From the IMG/VR virus record IMGVR_UViG_3300030430_005159, positions 1 through 55,082 of that record: a stretch of 55,082 bases of DNA. One strand, written 5' to 3'. The DNA comes from a virus. Positions 31,267-39,419 of this stretch are shown here, in pieces (the stretch's first letter is position 1; each line of letters opens with the position of its first letter). Under the pieces are notes generated by a model, which did not search any database, had not been told where the DNA came from, and was given only the letters and a program-made list of their open reading frames with translations. The position numbers and the translations under genes were made by a program.

Positions 31267-32028
31267 TTACTGCATTCCAGCACGAAGCATATCATCATCT
31301 TCGTTCATTTCAGTCGGTGCTGGGGACATGTCCGCTTCTTGTGGTCCCTCGTCACCGGCCATTTCAGGTCCCTGCTGAATTGCTGCAACACCCTCGATGA
31401 ACTTTTTGTCTTTGGCCATCATCTTGAGTTGTGCAGTAACCTTGCGAAGGTCGGTATCGTTTGCAATGCCGAACGGGTCGAAACCGAACTTGCCAACAAA
31501 ATCACCGCCGGAAACCATTGCAATCAACTGAGCGATGGCAACCAGAGCCAAAAACACATCCGCTGGAATCGGAGCATCGATTTTTCCGTTTTGAGCAGCA
31601 GATGAATCGAGTGTGATTTGTGGCAACGGCTCAGCAGAAATCTTGCTCATGGTGTCGTTGATTTGCTTGGTCAACGTTTCCAAAGACTTCACGGAGTAAG
31701 GCTTATCGGGCGGCGGAGCAGACTTTGCAAGCTGATCCAACTCGCTTTCCATCTGTGCAGTCGCATCCATGCCTTCTGCGGGGGGCTGCTCTGCCATGTC
31801 CCCGCCTTCGTGACCGGGCCCTTTTTCAGAGTGCATCATGCCCTTTTCGTCATGATACCCGCCCTTCTCTTTGTGCATCATGCCCATTTCCTTGTGCATC
31901 ATGCCTTTCTCTTTATGCATGGGGCCCTTTTCTTTGTGCATGGGGCCCTTTTCCGTGTGGTACATGCCCCGCTCCATCATGGTCGCGTATCGAGGCATAC
32001 CTCGCCGTTTCATCTTCATTCCGGGCAT
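31267..32028 (-). CDS. Met/His/Lys heptad-repeat protein with hydrophobic helix
   Basis: 253 residues from the ATG at 32028, preceded by GGAG and one base after the stop of the zinc-ribbon gene. A longer frame to 32061 lies inside that gene. Residues 22-76 are seven-residue repeats of the type M-H-K-E-K-G-x. A hydrophobic stretch (PADVFLALVAIAQLIAMVSGG) lies around 160-180, and the end is acidic with Met. His/Met-rich repeats of this type can bind Cu, Ni or Zn. It is in a head-gene operon between portal and scaffold, so it may be a head component or assembly aid; family not recognised. Confidence 0.6.
   Translation of the reverse strand: MPGMKMKRRGMPRYATMMERGMYHTEKGPMHKEKGPMHKEKGMMHKEMGMMHKEKGGYHDEKGMMHSEKGPGHEGGDMAEQPPAEGMDATAQMESELDQLAKSAPPPDKPYSVKSLETLTKQINDTMSKISAEPLPQITLDSSAAQNGKIDAPIPADVFLALVAIAQLIAMVSGGDFVGKFGFDPFGIANDTDLRKVTAQLKMMAKDKKFIEGVAAIQQGPEMAGDEGPQEADMSPAPTEMNEDDDMLRAGMQ
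31800..31965 (-). repeat. Tandem 21-base coding repeat (MHKEKG)
   Basis: Seven or so 21-base units encode M-H-K-E-K-G-(P/M/G) with small variations (YHTEKG, MHKEMG, YHDEKG, MHSEKG). Unit length is exactly seven codons. Such repeats readily expand or contract. Confidence 0.85.
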
Positions 32029-32029
32029 C

Positions 32030-32629
32030 TTAACTCCGTTGTTCCTTGTCTCGTGACTCACGAAACTGTCTAAAAGCTGGGTGGTGATCTAACCGCTCAC
32101 AATAGTCAGCGTACTCTTTTTCTTCTTTTTCAACTCTGGTATCCCATTTACTAAACTCTTTTTCAACATCCCAGTCCCCATCTACTGGAGTGAGACCCCG
32201 AGCTTTGCAAATATCTCTACGATGTTGCTTACTTTGCAACATTACACCAAGGCCACGATCGAAGTATGGAAACTTTTCACTAAACCGGTCGATTTTTGCC
32301 ATGGGAACCCATCTTGAATTCGTAGATCCACACTTATTGCATGGCTGGCTATCTTCAAAATGTTCACCCTTGCTGAAGTCTATAAGCTCTTCAAACTGAT
32401 GGTCACAGTCTCTGCATTGGTACATGTGCATGACCAGCCCATTGGTCCGGGCACTGCTTCGAGTCACCTTATTGTACGGATCGTTTGTTTGTGAATCGGC
32501 AACCCGAAACACTCTTCGACTCACTCCACCACAATCATTGCAGTCCAAAGTGTCCGGTCGATTTACAAACCGGCATCGGTGATCTTGTTCAGAACCGCAC
32601 GTCTCACATTGATAACTATAGGTTGGCAC
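32030..32629 (-). CDS. FmdB-like double zinc-ribbon protein
   Basis: A 199-residue protein with two CxxC...CxxC units. The first is YQCETCG (about 6-12) with LDCNDCGG (about 33-40). The second is MYQCRDCDHQFEELIDFS with PCNKCGS, which matches the FmdB regulatory ribbon. The second half (YFDRGLGVMLQSKQHRRDICKARGLTPVDGD) is a phage-type extension and the rest is charged. The ribbons probably bind zinc. Such genes often lie beside portal genes in aquatic phages as here; molecular role unknown. Overlaps the portal gene by 14 bases. Confidence 0.78.
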   Translation of the reverse strand: MPTYSYQCETCGSEQDHRCRFVNRPDTLDCNDCGGVSRRVFRVADSQTNDPYNKVTRSSARTNGLVMHMYQCRDCDHQFEELIDFSKGEHFEDSQPCNKCGSTNSRWVPMAKIDRFSEKFPYFDRGLGVMLQSKQHRRDICKARGLTPVDGDWDVEKEFSKWDTRVEKEEKEYADYCERLDHHPAFRQFRESRDKEQRS

Positions 32630-35006
32630 TCAAACTCTCCACTAATTGTGCAATCGCTGCCGGCTGTTGGTCCGGTGGCAACTGAGCAATCTGGTCTAAT
32701 ACTTGTGCGACTTCAGGTTGGTTGGGCAGCATCTCTCGCAATGTCGCGATTGCTTGATCTGGGGGAAGCTGAGCAACTTGTTGAAGGATCGATGCCGGAT
32801 CCGCTTGACCCTCAGGAGGGGGCTCTGGTGGAGCGCCAGATGCGGGTGGAGCGCCAGATGCGGGTGGAGCGCCCGGTGGAGGGGCAGCAGCCGGCTGAGC
32901 GGCAGGAGCCTTTTGCTCTTGCTCATCAAGCTCGGCTTGGAGTTCGTCGGGGTGCAGGTCCTTGGGAAGATCGAAACGATCGGCCAAAACTTGCATATAG
33001 TTCCGGGCGATGATGCCTTGAGGTCCGCCTTGAGTTGCTTGAGTCCACAGCGCCATGTAGGGCTGCATCAATGCGACCAAGTTTTGCTGCATGGCCGCGT
33101 CACTAAGCGGCGTCCGGCCACCCTCTACAAAGCTGATTTCGAAGGATGCATCGAGATCTTCAACGGTCACTGAAATAATCTCAGTCCGATCTCGCAACGT
33201 CAATGATTCCTGAGTAACGTTGAAGCCATCATCTTCTTCTTCGACACCCAGTGAAGACACCACATCTTCATCAACCAAGGGCTCTTGCATTGATGCAGTG
33301 CTTCGAGCGAGCGCCATGTCCACCTGTTGCTGTTCTCGCTCGCCCTCCGCCTCGCGAAGCTCTGCTTTGCGACCAGCCAGCGTTGAGCCCAACAGTTGAA
33401 GCTCTTGCTCGTTCATGTCCTCAAGGATGCGTTTGCCTGTGATGGATGAAGACAAGTCACGGAAATCATCGGAGTCGACATCGATGCCCGCGACTTCGGC
33501 CAGCGCTTTGATTTCAACGATTCCAAACTTCTCTTCTTCGCGAGGCTCGTCACTGGGCTCTGCACCGTCCGGTTGAGCACGGGCGCCCACCTCAGCCATG
33601 TCGACTGCCTGTGCCTCGTATGCGCCTGAACTGTCTCCCTCATCGACCATGGCCCCAATCAAGGCGCGGAGCATCAACTCGGTCAGATTTGAGAGCCACT
33701 GGTCCTTGATGGCCGCGTGCAAACCAAACTCGGATTCGGTGTACATTTGTACGGTTTCGATTTCAAAGGCAGTCGCTTTTGTCACGATCCCACGAGATGC
33801 GGGACTGGTGCCAATCACCCGCTCGATGTCAAGCTCTACGTCTCGCACGTAGGATTGAATGTTGCTGGAGATCGCGGCGTTTGAAATTGGAACGATTGCA
33901 TCATTCAGCGGTCGTTCGTACCCAGAGTCCACCTCAAGAATCAAACCATCGTGACCTTCGGTCAGCAGCGTCATTTCATCTGAGTTGAACGTGCCCTTTC
34001 GGGTCACATACTGACGAGTATCTTTGCGCGTTGCCATTGCCATATAGGAACGGTAGGCGTTCAGTTCTTTGAACTGCGGCATCAATCGCCGAGTGTGAGC
34101 GATGCCGCGCAGAGGGAACTCGGGCTCGTAGTTGAAAATCAACGGAACAATGTGAGCCATGGGGTCGCCGTTGTGACGAGCGAAAGGCAGGGGGCCCACA
34201 TAAACGGGCTCTTTCGAGTCCTTCCCTTGGCCCAAGATGTAAATCTCCAACCGGCCTTCGTATTTGATGTCAGGGTTGTTTGGGTCGACGTAGCAATCAA
34301 CAAGGTTGCAGAACTCAAGAACACGGACAAAGTTGTTGTCCTCTTGAGCAGTCTCGTAGCGCCGGCGATTTTTCTTGTCGTCGCTGTAAGAGTCGGACGC
34401 AGACAAAAAATCTACCCGCCGAGTGCCTGCCAAGTCTTCGATACCGTATTCTTCCTCGACCTCATGCTTGGGTCGGTAGTACAGGTGGCCTCGAAACCGC
34501 TCGTCATCCACGTCGGAGACTTCTGTATCGAGCAGCATCTCCCAAATTGGAATGACTCGCATCCAAACTCGGTCAAGGGCGCTGCCTCTGCCGTGGTGAT
34601 ATCCCACCTTGATTCCAGCGCCCGGATACAAAATCGCCTGACGCAAAGCGGTCATGACTCGCTCATGAATCTTGCGACTCGAAAGCATCCTGTTCACGGC
34701 AAGCTCTGCCTTGGCAGGGTCCCCCTTCCCAGCAGGGTCCGCACCCAAAATGACCCGGCTGGCCCGTGGATACAGGGCCGACAAGTAAGCGGTGATCACG
34801 CCCCAGAGACGATTGACCTCGATCTCCACTTCACGCAGACGACGATTCCGCTTGGGCATGTCGTCACCCGTGATGTACTCCCAATACTTGGTCATGTATG
34901 TATGCTTATACAAGGACCAATCTTTTCTATTATTGCGAGCATATCGATCGTGAGCACGAACAAATTCATGAATGAGCTTGGGGCTGATTTGATCTTTTTG
35001 TTTCAC
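32616..35006 (-). CDS. Portal protein
   Basis: A 796-residue protein with GTG start overlapping the terminase stop (GTGA). Typical portal features are the N-terminal helix HEFVRAHDRYARNNRKDWSLYK, then WGVITAYLSALYPRASRVILGADP, RQAILYPGAGIKVGYHHGRGSALDRVWMRVIPIWEMLLDTEVSDVDDERFRGHLYYRP, and a long helical wing ending in LSANL. The C-terminal 150 residues carry a Pro-Gly-Ala linker with GAPPASG repeats and Gln-Leu-Pro-Pro-Asp-Gln repeats (QLPPDQ). Position between large terminase and zinc-ribbon/scaffold confirms it. Longer than an average portal, mainly because of this tail. Confidence 0.85.
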   Translation of the reverse strand: MKQKDQISPKLIHEFVRAHDRYARNNRKDWSLYKHTYMTKYWEYITGDDMPKRNRRLREVEIEVNRLWGVITAYLSALYPRASRVILGADPAGKGDPAKAELAVNRMLSSRKIHERVMTALRQAILYPGAGIKVGYHHGRGSALDRVWMRVIPIWEMLLDTEVSDVDDERFRGHLYYRPKHEVEEEYGIEDLAGTRRVDFLSASDSYSDDKKNRRRYETAQEDNNFVRVLEFCNLVDCYVDPNNPDIKYEGRLEIYILGQGKDSKEPVYVGPLPFARHNGDPMAHIVPLIFNYEPEFPLRGIAHTRRLMPQFKELNAYRSYMAMATRKDTRQYVTRKGTFNSDEMTLLTEGHDGLILEVDSGYERPLNDAIVPISNAAISSNIQSYVRDVELDIERVIGTSPASRGIVTKATAFEIETVQMYTESEFGLHAAIKDQWLSNLTELMLRALIGAMVDEGDSSGAYEAQAVDMAEVGARAQPDGAEPSDEPREEEKFGIVEIKALAEVAGIDVDSDDFRDLSSSITGKRILEDMNEQELQLLGSTLAGRKAELREAEGEREQQQVDMALARSTASMQEPLVDEDVVSSLGVEEEDDGFNVTQESLTLRDRTEIISVTVEDLDASFEISFVEGGRTPLSDAAMQQNLVALMQPYMALWTQATQGGPQGIIARNYMQVLADRFDLPKDLHPDELQAELDEQEQKAPAAQPAAAPPPGAPPASGAPPASGAPPEPPPEGQADPASILQQVAQLPPDQAIATLREMLPNQPEVAQVLDQIAQLPPDQQPAAIAQLVESLSANL

Positions 35007-36571
35007 GAAACTCTCGCTCCACTCATGACATTAAAGGGATTTCTGCGAGCATGATATCTCTTATTGCGTCTCATGGGCATGTCTTTGGCCTGCGGCATTT
35101 TGCGACGATTCCACTCGGCAAGCATCAATGCGTCGGCGTGGTCATCGTGGTAGCCGTCTTGCCCTTCGATCTTGCCATTGTGCTCGCGAATGTGCATGAG
35201 TTCTTGAACCGTGGATAGATCGTTGAGAAGCAGTGCGTCCCCATTAACGATTTGCCGGAGATGTGCATACGCCTCTTCTTTGTTGCCCCGAGTGGTGGTC
35301 CAATACTTGGGTGTTCTGCTTGCGTTTTGACCCGGCGCAGGTGGTTTGTGCCACAAGGGAATGCCCACCTTCTGAAACTCTCGCAAAACAACGGGCCCAG
35401 CACCGCCTGTGTTGGCTTCTACGAGCGTACGGGCCTTGTTGTAGTGGAGTGCAAGTTCGGCGGCTTTACGCGCAAACAGGACCTCTCCACCTTGATTCAT
35501 GGACAACGTCGCGACTTGCCGACCGTCCGCACTGAGAACCTGCGCCACCGCATAGTCGCCGCCATTGCACCATGAAGGGTCGACGCCAACTGCGTAATTC
35601 ATTCCCGGATACGGTCGCTCGAAGATTCTCAACTCACCCTCGACGGGCTGTAGAGACGACAAAACGCTGTTCAAATAGTCGGTATCAAACCAACTTCCGT
35701 CATGAATGGCAAAGCCGTCTTCGATTGTGAGCGGGTACTCTCGCCTGAACCTTCGAATGCCAATGCCGTTGACGCCGTGAATCTTGTCGTGGCGCCAATA
35801 CAACTGACGCATCGTCAAGTCGTGTTGTTGACCCAGAAGCCACTCTTCTTGGTCCGGTTCCCACCCATCGGGAACATCCGCCTGATATGCGAAGTGATCC
35901 GACCACTTGAAGAAACGAAAACGAACGGTTTTGTCGCCCTTTTGTTTGGCCTCGATGGCGCTCAGCACTTTGGAGTGAAACAAGTTGCCGGGGCCGTCCG
36001 CAGTCGAAATGATGATGATTTTCTTGTGCGGTCCTTCGTGAAGCGTCGAAGTCACCGATGCCCACACATCCTCTGCGTTTGGCCAGAAAGCAAGCTCGTC
36101 GGCATGCAGCCGCTGGTACGTCCAGCCCCGAGCATCACTCTTACCGCCTGCCGTCATGCATCGGAAACCCGCCATGCTGTCTTTGAAGATCAACTCTCGC
36201 TTGTTTGATCGTTCGATGGGCTTCTTTAGCATTTGTGGAAGCGACCGGTAATAGTGCCGAACCCGACCAAAGATTGCATCTGTTGAGTCGTACGAGTCAG
36301 CGACCACCAAACAGCGGGCCGGATCCATGGTCCAATACAGGTAGTTGAAGTTGTACGCCGTCGCGACCGTTGTGTCTCCAATCTGACGGGGCTTGTAGTG
36401 AATGACCGTCTCTGCATCGGAGTGAAAGTCTTGCAGCGCCATGACCTGCTCGGCAAATGGCGTGTTGAAAAAGCGCTCTTGCCCCTTCTCGTCGACGATT
36501 TTCAACCGAGAGATGAACTCCCCCGGCGTTTGCGCGAGTTGAGCAAGAAGCTTTTTGTCGTGTTCATTCAC
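35003..36571 (-). CDS. Terminase large subunit
   Basis: A 522-residue protein with GTG start. The ATPase domain has a Walker A-like KPRQIGDTT (60-68), Walker B LHADELAFW (155-163) and motif III STADG (189-193). The RNase H-fold nuclease domain has GVDPSW (Asp331), VEANTGG (Glu385) and HDDHADAL (Asp477/Asp480), so all catalytic acids appear present. It cuts concatemers and powers DNA into the head through the portal. TerS-like gene upstream (stop overlaps) and portal downstream. Length normal. Confidence 0.92.
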   Translation of the reverse strand: MNEHDKKLLAQLAQTPGEFISRLKIVDEKGQERFFNTPFAEQVMALQDFHSDAETVIHYKPRQIGDTTVATAYNFNYLYWTMDPARCLVVADSYDSTDAIFGRVRHYYRSLPQMLKKPIERSNKRELIFKDSMAGFRCMTAGGKSDARGWTYQRLHADELAFWPNAEDVWASVTSTLHEGPHKKIIIISTADGPGNLFHSKVLSAIEAKQKGDKTVRFRFFKWSDHFAYQADVPDGWEPDQEEWLLGQQHDLTMRQLYWRHDKIHGVNGIGIRRFRREYPLTIEDGFAIHDGSWFDTDYLNSVLSSLQPVEGELRIFERPYPGMNYAVGVDPSWCNGGDYAVAQVLSADGRQVATLSMNQGGEVLFARKAAELALHYNKARTLVEANTGGAGPVVLREFQKVGIPLWHKPPAPGQNASRTPKYWTTTRGNKEEAYAHLRQIVNGDALLLNDLSTVQELMHIREHNGKIEGQDGYHDDHADALMLAEWNRRKMPQAKDMPMRRNKRYHARRNPFNVMSGARVS

Positions 36572-37134
36572 TACGCTTCACCGGGACGGACCGTCCAAGC
36601 ATCGCCACCACCCGATCCGAAGTATTGACGCAACTCGTTCAGGGCATCCGATTCGGCCTGATCTTTTTTGGCAGATGCTGAATCGAAACGAGTCTTGGCA
36701 TATTGGCGATACGCCCACTCTTCACCCTCGGTCATGGCATCGCGGACACCGGTCCAGTACTGCATGTCCAGCATCTTGAATTCTTCTTCCGACAACTCGC
36801 GAGTGTCGGGGAACTCAGAATAAAACCAGTCTCTGAATTTGCTGCTTTCTTCGCACCACCGATTCCAAATCCTTTCATTGATACGGACTCCGGTGTACGA
36901 TTTGTTTCGGGTGGCATCAAACCACTCATTGCGAAAAAATCGATTGCGGTTTGCCATCTTGTAGGCCAACTCGCGAAACTTCACCTGCTGAACAGAGGGC
37001 TTGAAATCGTCTTCTCCGGGCTCAAGCCACTTATCGACATCCGGGTGCCCCACATGATTGGTGTCTTCGTTGATCTCGTATTTGCTCAGTCGACTAAAAA
37101 AGACCACATCATTATCGTCATGTTCATCAGACAT
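36571..37134 (-). CDS. Probable terminase small subunit
   Basis: A 187-residue mostly helical protein with good SD (AGGAG, spacing 7) before ATG 37134. The N-terminal 50 residues are acidic and disordered-looking; residues 55-150 form helices with SVQQVKFRELAYKMANRNRFFRNEWFDA...ERIWNRWCEESSKFRDWFYSEF, which could include the DNA-binding helices. The C-terminal tail is short and charged. It lies directly upstream of the large terminase and overlaps it, the usual place for TerS. No clear family signature. Confidence 0.6.
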   Translation of the reverse strand: MSDEHDDNDVVFFSRLSKYEINEDTNHVGHPDVDKWLEPGEDDFKPSVQQVKFRELAYKMANRNRFFRNEWFDATRNKSYTGVRINERIWNRWCEESSKFRDWFYSEFPDTRELSEEEFKMLDMQYWTGVRDAMTEGEEWAYRQYAKTRFDSASAKKDQAESDALNELRQYFGSGGGDAWTVRPGEA

Positions 37135-37145
37135 ATGAATCTCCT

Positions 37146-37166
37146 GTCAATGCATTATCACACATA
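37146..37166 (-). promoter_or_regulatory. Weak leftward extended -10 site before the small terminase gene
   Basis: On the minus strand TGTGATAAT (TG-N-GATAAT, extended -10 style) sits about 16 bases ahead of the AGGAG that serves the 37134 start. No good -35. The 46-base gap between divergent genes could hold promoters for both. Confidence 0.3.
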
Positions 37167-37180
37167 GAGGTCTATCCACC

Positions 37181-37351
37181 ATGATCAATAAACAAAACGC
37201 ATCACCTGAGCAGTTCTATACAGTCTTGCAAAAACTGAAAGAAGAAGGCGTAATCGGTGAAGAACCAGCCCCCGACGAACGTCAGGAGCGGTTGGATTAC
37301 ATCATCAAGCTCACGAACCTCTTCAGGCAACGAATCTACCACAAAGACTAA
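37181..37351 (+). CDS. Small rightward ORF inside the leftward gene train
   Basis: A 56-residue ORF with ATG at 37181 and TAA at 37349-37351. The product (MINKQNASPEQFYTVL through FRQRIYHKD) is charged and helical, with ordinary codon use. AGAGG lies about 10 bases before the ATG. It fills the only strand-free gap (37135-37347) in this part of the genome, pointing against all neighbours, and its stop overlaps the SSB stop by a few bases. No known family. May be a real small gene; a transcript check would decide. Confidence 0.5.
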   Translation: MINKQNASPEQFYTVLQKLKEEGVIGEEPAPDERQERLDYIIKLTNLFRQRIYHKD

Positions 37352-37764
37352 AACGGGATCTCTTCGTCTTTTCGTGAGTACGAGTTGTCGTTTCCGCTGA
37401 ATGACTTGTTTTGGGCCTGAACAATCGAGGAGTTGTCTGCTCGGCCACCCAAGAATCGCACGTTGTCCGCAACGATTTCAGTGGAAAACTTTTCGACACC
37501 GGCCTTGTCGGTGTATTTACGAGTCTGGATTCGACCCTCGACAAACAGTTCCTTGCCCTTCGAGCAGAACTTGGCCACGTTGTCAGCGGTGCGGCCCCAA
37601 ACAGTCACGTTGTGCCACTCGGTGTGATCGACCCATCCATCGCCTTCTTTGCGTCGATCGCTGGTTGCCATGCGCAGGTTGACGACTGAGATGCCGTTGC
37701 CGGTTGTGCGAAGCTCTGGATCTGCTCCAAGTCGGCCCACAAGAATTGCTTTATTCACGCTCAT
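37348..37764 (-). CDS. ssb: Single-stranded DNA-binding protein
   Basis: A 138-residue OB-fold SSB with the usual strands: NKAILVGRLGADPELRTTGNGISVVNLRMATSDRR, TEWHNVTVWGRTADNVAKFCSKGKELFVEGRIQTRKYTDKAGVEKFSTEIVADNVRFLGGR. The C-terminus ends in the acidic tip DEEIPF, which in bacterial SSBs binds partner proteins. It covers single-stranded phage DNA during replication or recombination. It overlaps the stop of the upstream basic-protein gene (ATGA). Unusually placed among packaging genes. Confidence 0.92.
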   Translation of the reverse strand: MSVNKAILVGRLGADPELRTTGNGISVVNLRMATSDRRKEGDGWVDHTEWHNVTVWGRTADNVAKFCSKGKELFVEGRIQTRKYTDKAGVEKFSTEIVADNVRFLGGRADNSSIVQAQNKSFSGNDNSYSRKDEEIPF

Positions 37765-38177
37765 TTTTTCTTCTTCCTTTCATAGATATTGTACCCGGCG
37801 GCCAAGGCGGCATTGTGTTCGTCTTTGGACATGTCCGGGTCTTTTTTGTATTCACTGCGCATGTGTTTCGCCAGAAACTTGTTCAACTTCGGATCGCCCT
37901 TTTCTTTGCTTTTCTTGCCCTTCTTCACCTTCGTTGCGACGTAGGTCGGCTTTCCTCCAACGCCCTGCGGCTTTGCTCGCTTGCGACGAACTGCGCTATC
38001 AATTTCCTTTGCAGTCATCTTCTTGGCTTTCGCGCGAGGCACGCATTTCGGATACCCCCGCTTGGATTTTTTCGCAGATTTCCGGCCACACTTTTGAAAC
38101 TTACCGTTCTTCTTGGGGGCCCCGATATCGACCCAATCCTCGTCCTTGAACCATTTTCCCAATCCACCTCTAGCCAT
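37761..38177 (-). CDS. Small basic MARGGL-type protein (DUF5872-like)
   Basis: 138 residues read from ATG 38177, two bases after the stop of the upstream gene; a longer frame to 38231 lies over that gene. The lead MARGGLGKWFKDEDWVDIGAPKKNGKFQKCGRKSAKKSKRGYPKCVPRAKAKKMTAKEI...AVRRKRAKPQGVGGKPTYVATKVKK matches a small phage/bacterial family of this layout, which I think is DUF5872; the number is from memory. Two Cys in a CGR...KCVP frame may be a metal or nucleic-acid site. Very Lys-rich C-terminus. Function unknown; likely DNA or RNA binding. Confidence 0.75.
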   Translation of the reverse strand: MARGGLGKWFKDEDWVDIGAPKKNGKFQKCGRKSAKKSKRGYPKCVPRAKAKKMTAKEIDSAVRRKRAKPQGVGGKPTYVATKVKKGKKSKEKGDPKLNKFLAKHMRSEYKKDPDMSKDEHNAALAAGYNIYERKKKK

Positions 38178-38179
38178 GA

Positions 38180-38704
38180 CTACCCCATCCGATACCCGCC
38201 ACCGCGCTTCTTGTAAGTTCGAACAAGCCATGCGTTGGCGTATGCACTTGGGTAAACATCAAACTTGCGCTTTGCTTCTGCTTTCACGCGAGCGTACAAC
38301 GCTTTGTTTGTAGGGATTGGCTTCTTTTTCTTCTTCTTTTTCTTTTTGGGATTGCCGGTTTCATACATCATGTCGGGGCCGGCAAGAGCCACAACCAACG
38401 TGTCGATGACCTGCTCGTGCTTTTCCATTGGAGACGGCCGATCGTCCATCATTTGCTCGATCTCGCGTTTCAACGAGTCTGAAATGAACCCATCGATCAC
38501 AAGCTCACGAAATTCCTCAGGGAAACAAGACAAGGTTTTCTTGATCTGCTGATTGAGTTCGTACGACTCAAGAGGGCCGGGATTCTTCTTGAACATGGCC
38601 ATCGCCCGCAGCCCATCGAGCATGTCCAACTCGGACTCGTGCTCCTCTTCATGGTGATGGTCCATGAAGTCGTCTTTCGACATGGCGTGATCGTAAAAAA
38701 ACAT
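38180..38704 (-). CDS. Protein with acidic His-rich N-terminus and DUF5872-type C-terminal tail
   Basis: 174 residues from ATG 38704, which overlaps the upstream stop as TGATG; the longer frame to 38773 lies over that gene. Residues 5-35 are His/Glu/Asp-rich (MDHHHEEEHESELD). The centre is helical (MFKKNPGPLESYELNQQIKKTLSCFPEEFRELVIDGF). A nine-lysine run is followed by PIPTNKALYARVKAEAKRKFDVYPSAYANAWLVRTYKKRGGGYRMG, a motif seen at the C-terminus of many phage proteins of the neighbouring basic family. Lys/Arg-rich tail suggests nucleic-acid binding. Confidence 0.65.
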   Translation of the reverse strand: MFFYDHAMSKDDFMDHHHEEEHESELDMLDGLRAMAMFKKNPGPLESYELNQQIKKTLSCFPEEFRELVIDGFISDSLKREIEQMMDDRPSPMEKHEQVIDTLVVALAGPDMMYETGNPKKKKKKKKKPIPTNKALYARVKAEAKRKFDVYPSAYANAWLVRTYKKRGGGYRMG

Positions 38705-39117
38705 CAGTTCACTCTCCCGGCCCAAACCTTGCACACCCGCATGGACGCACACTTGAAGTCTAAGGCCTGACAATATCCGAGTTCACCGGCCTCAACCGCC
38801 AACTCAGGGTCACCTTCATCACCGATTCCTTCGGCAATGCATTGCAAAATTTGCGGGGATCGATCGAAAAACGAGCAGTTCCCGCAGCGCATCTGCATGA
38901 CGTTTTCAATCGTGTCATTGAACATGTCAGCATATTGCTGCCAAAACGCCTGATTGCCGCCGGTCTCATCCAACTGAGGATTGGCCGGACCATACATCTT
39001 GGTATCAATCGCTTTTTGGCGATTCTCAAGGTTCAACTCCAGATCTTTCGTCGCACGAGGACACCCGTTTGGCTGGCCAAACTCTCTCATGCTTCTCATC
39101 AACATTCCGTCGTGCAT
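38704..39117 (-). CDS. Small Cys-rich protein with possible metal site
   Basis: 137 residues from ATG 39117 (TGATG with the upstream gene; the frame extends to 39162). The C-terminal half has MRCGNCSFFDRSPQILQCIAEG and LGYCQALDFKCASMRVCKVWAGR, i.e. Cys pairs CxxC, C, C, C, C. This CGNC...GYC...C...C plan is recurrent in phages (high-potential-iron-sulphur-like or zinc). Residues 1-60 are helical. Part of a block of four co-translated small genes. Function unknown. Confidence 0.65.
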   Translation of the reverse strand: MHDGMLMRSMREFGQPNGCPRATKDLELNLENRQKAIDTKMYGPANPQLDETGGNQAFWQQYADMFNDTIENVMQMRCGNCSFFDRSPQILQCIAEGIGDEGDPELAVEAGELGYCQALDFKCASMRVCKVWAGRVN

Positions 39118-39416
39118 CAGCCCTTCACCTTCGATCCTGCTCGCCACTGAAAGCAGGACCAATACTTAGCGGTCAGTTTGTTTTTTGCAGCAGGCTTGTC
39201 GCATCCATGACGTGACCTAAAGTTTTTTCGAGCCTTGGGATTATCACGTCGAATGGCCATATTGGCATCACCGAAGCGAATCACCTTCTTCTTGCCACCG
39301 GAGCTAGCGACCACGACAAACTTCTTCTTGCCGTAACCGGGCTCACCCTTACGGATTCGTCGGGGCTTGTTTGTTTTCATGCCCCCCTTGAGAAGTTGTT
39401 CGGCAGATTGGCCCAC
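39117..39416 (-). CDS. Small basic protein with GYGKKKFVV motif (DUF5754-like)
   Basis: A 99-residue protein. The core KGEPGYGKKKFVVVASSGGKKKVIRFGDANMAIRRDNPKARKNFRSRHGCDKPAAKNKLTAKYWSCFQW is a family I recognise in phages and giant viruses (I believe DUF5754; from memory). It is basic and has two Cys. The listed start is GTG 39416 (AAGGA upstream); an ATG at 39380 with AAGGGGG also exists and would give 87 residues. Couples to its neighbours. No biochemical role known to me. Confidence 0.75.
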   Translation of the reverse strand: MGQSAEQLLKGGMKTNKPRRIRKGEPGYGKKKFVVVASSGGKKKVIRFGDANMAIRRDNPKARKNFRSRHGCDKPAAKNKLTAKYWSCFQWRAGSKVKG

Positions 39417-39419
39417 GGA

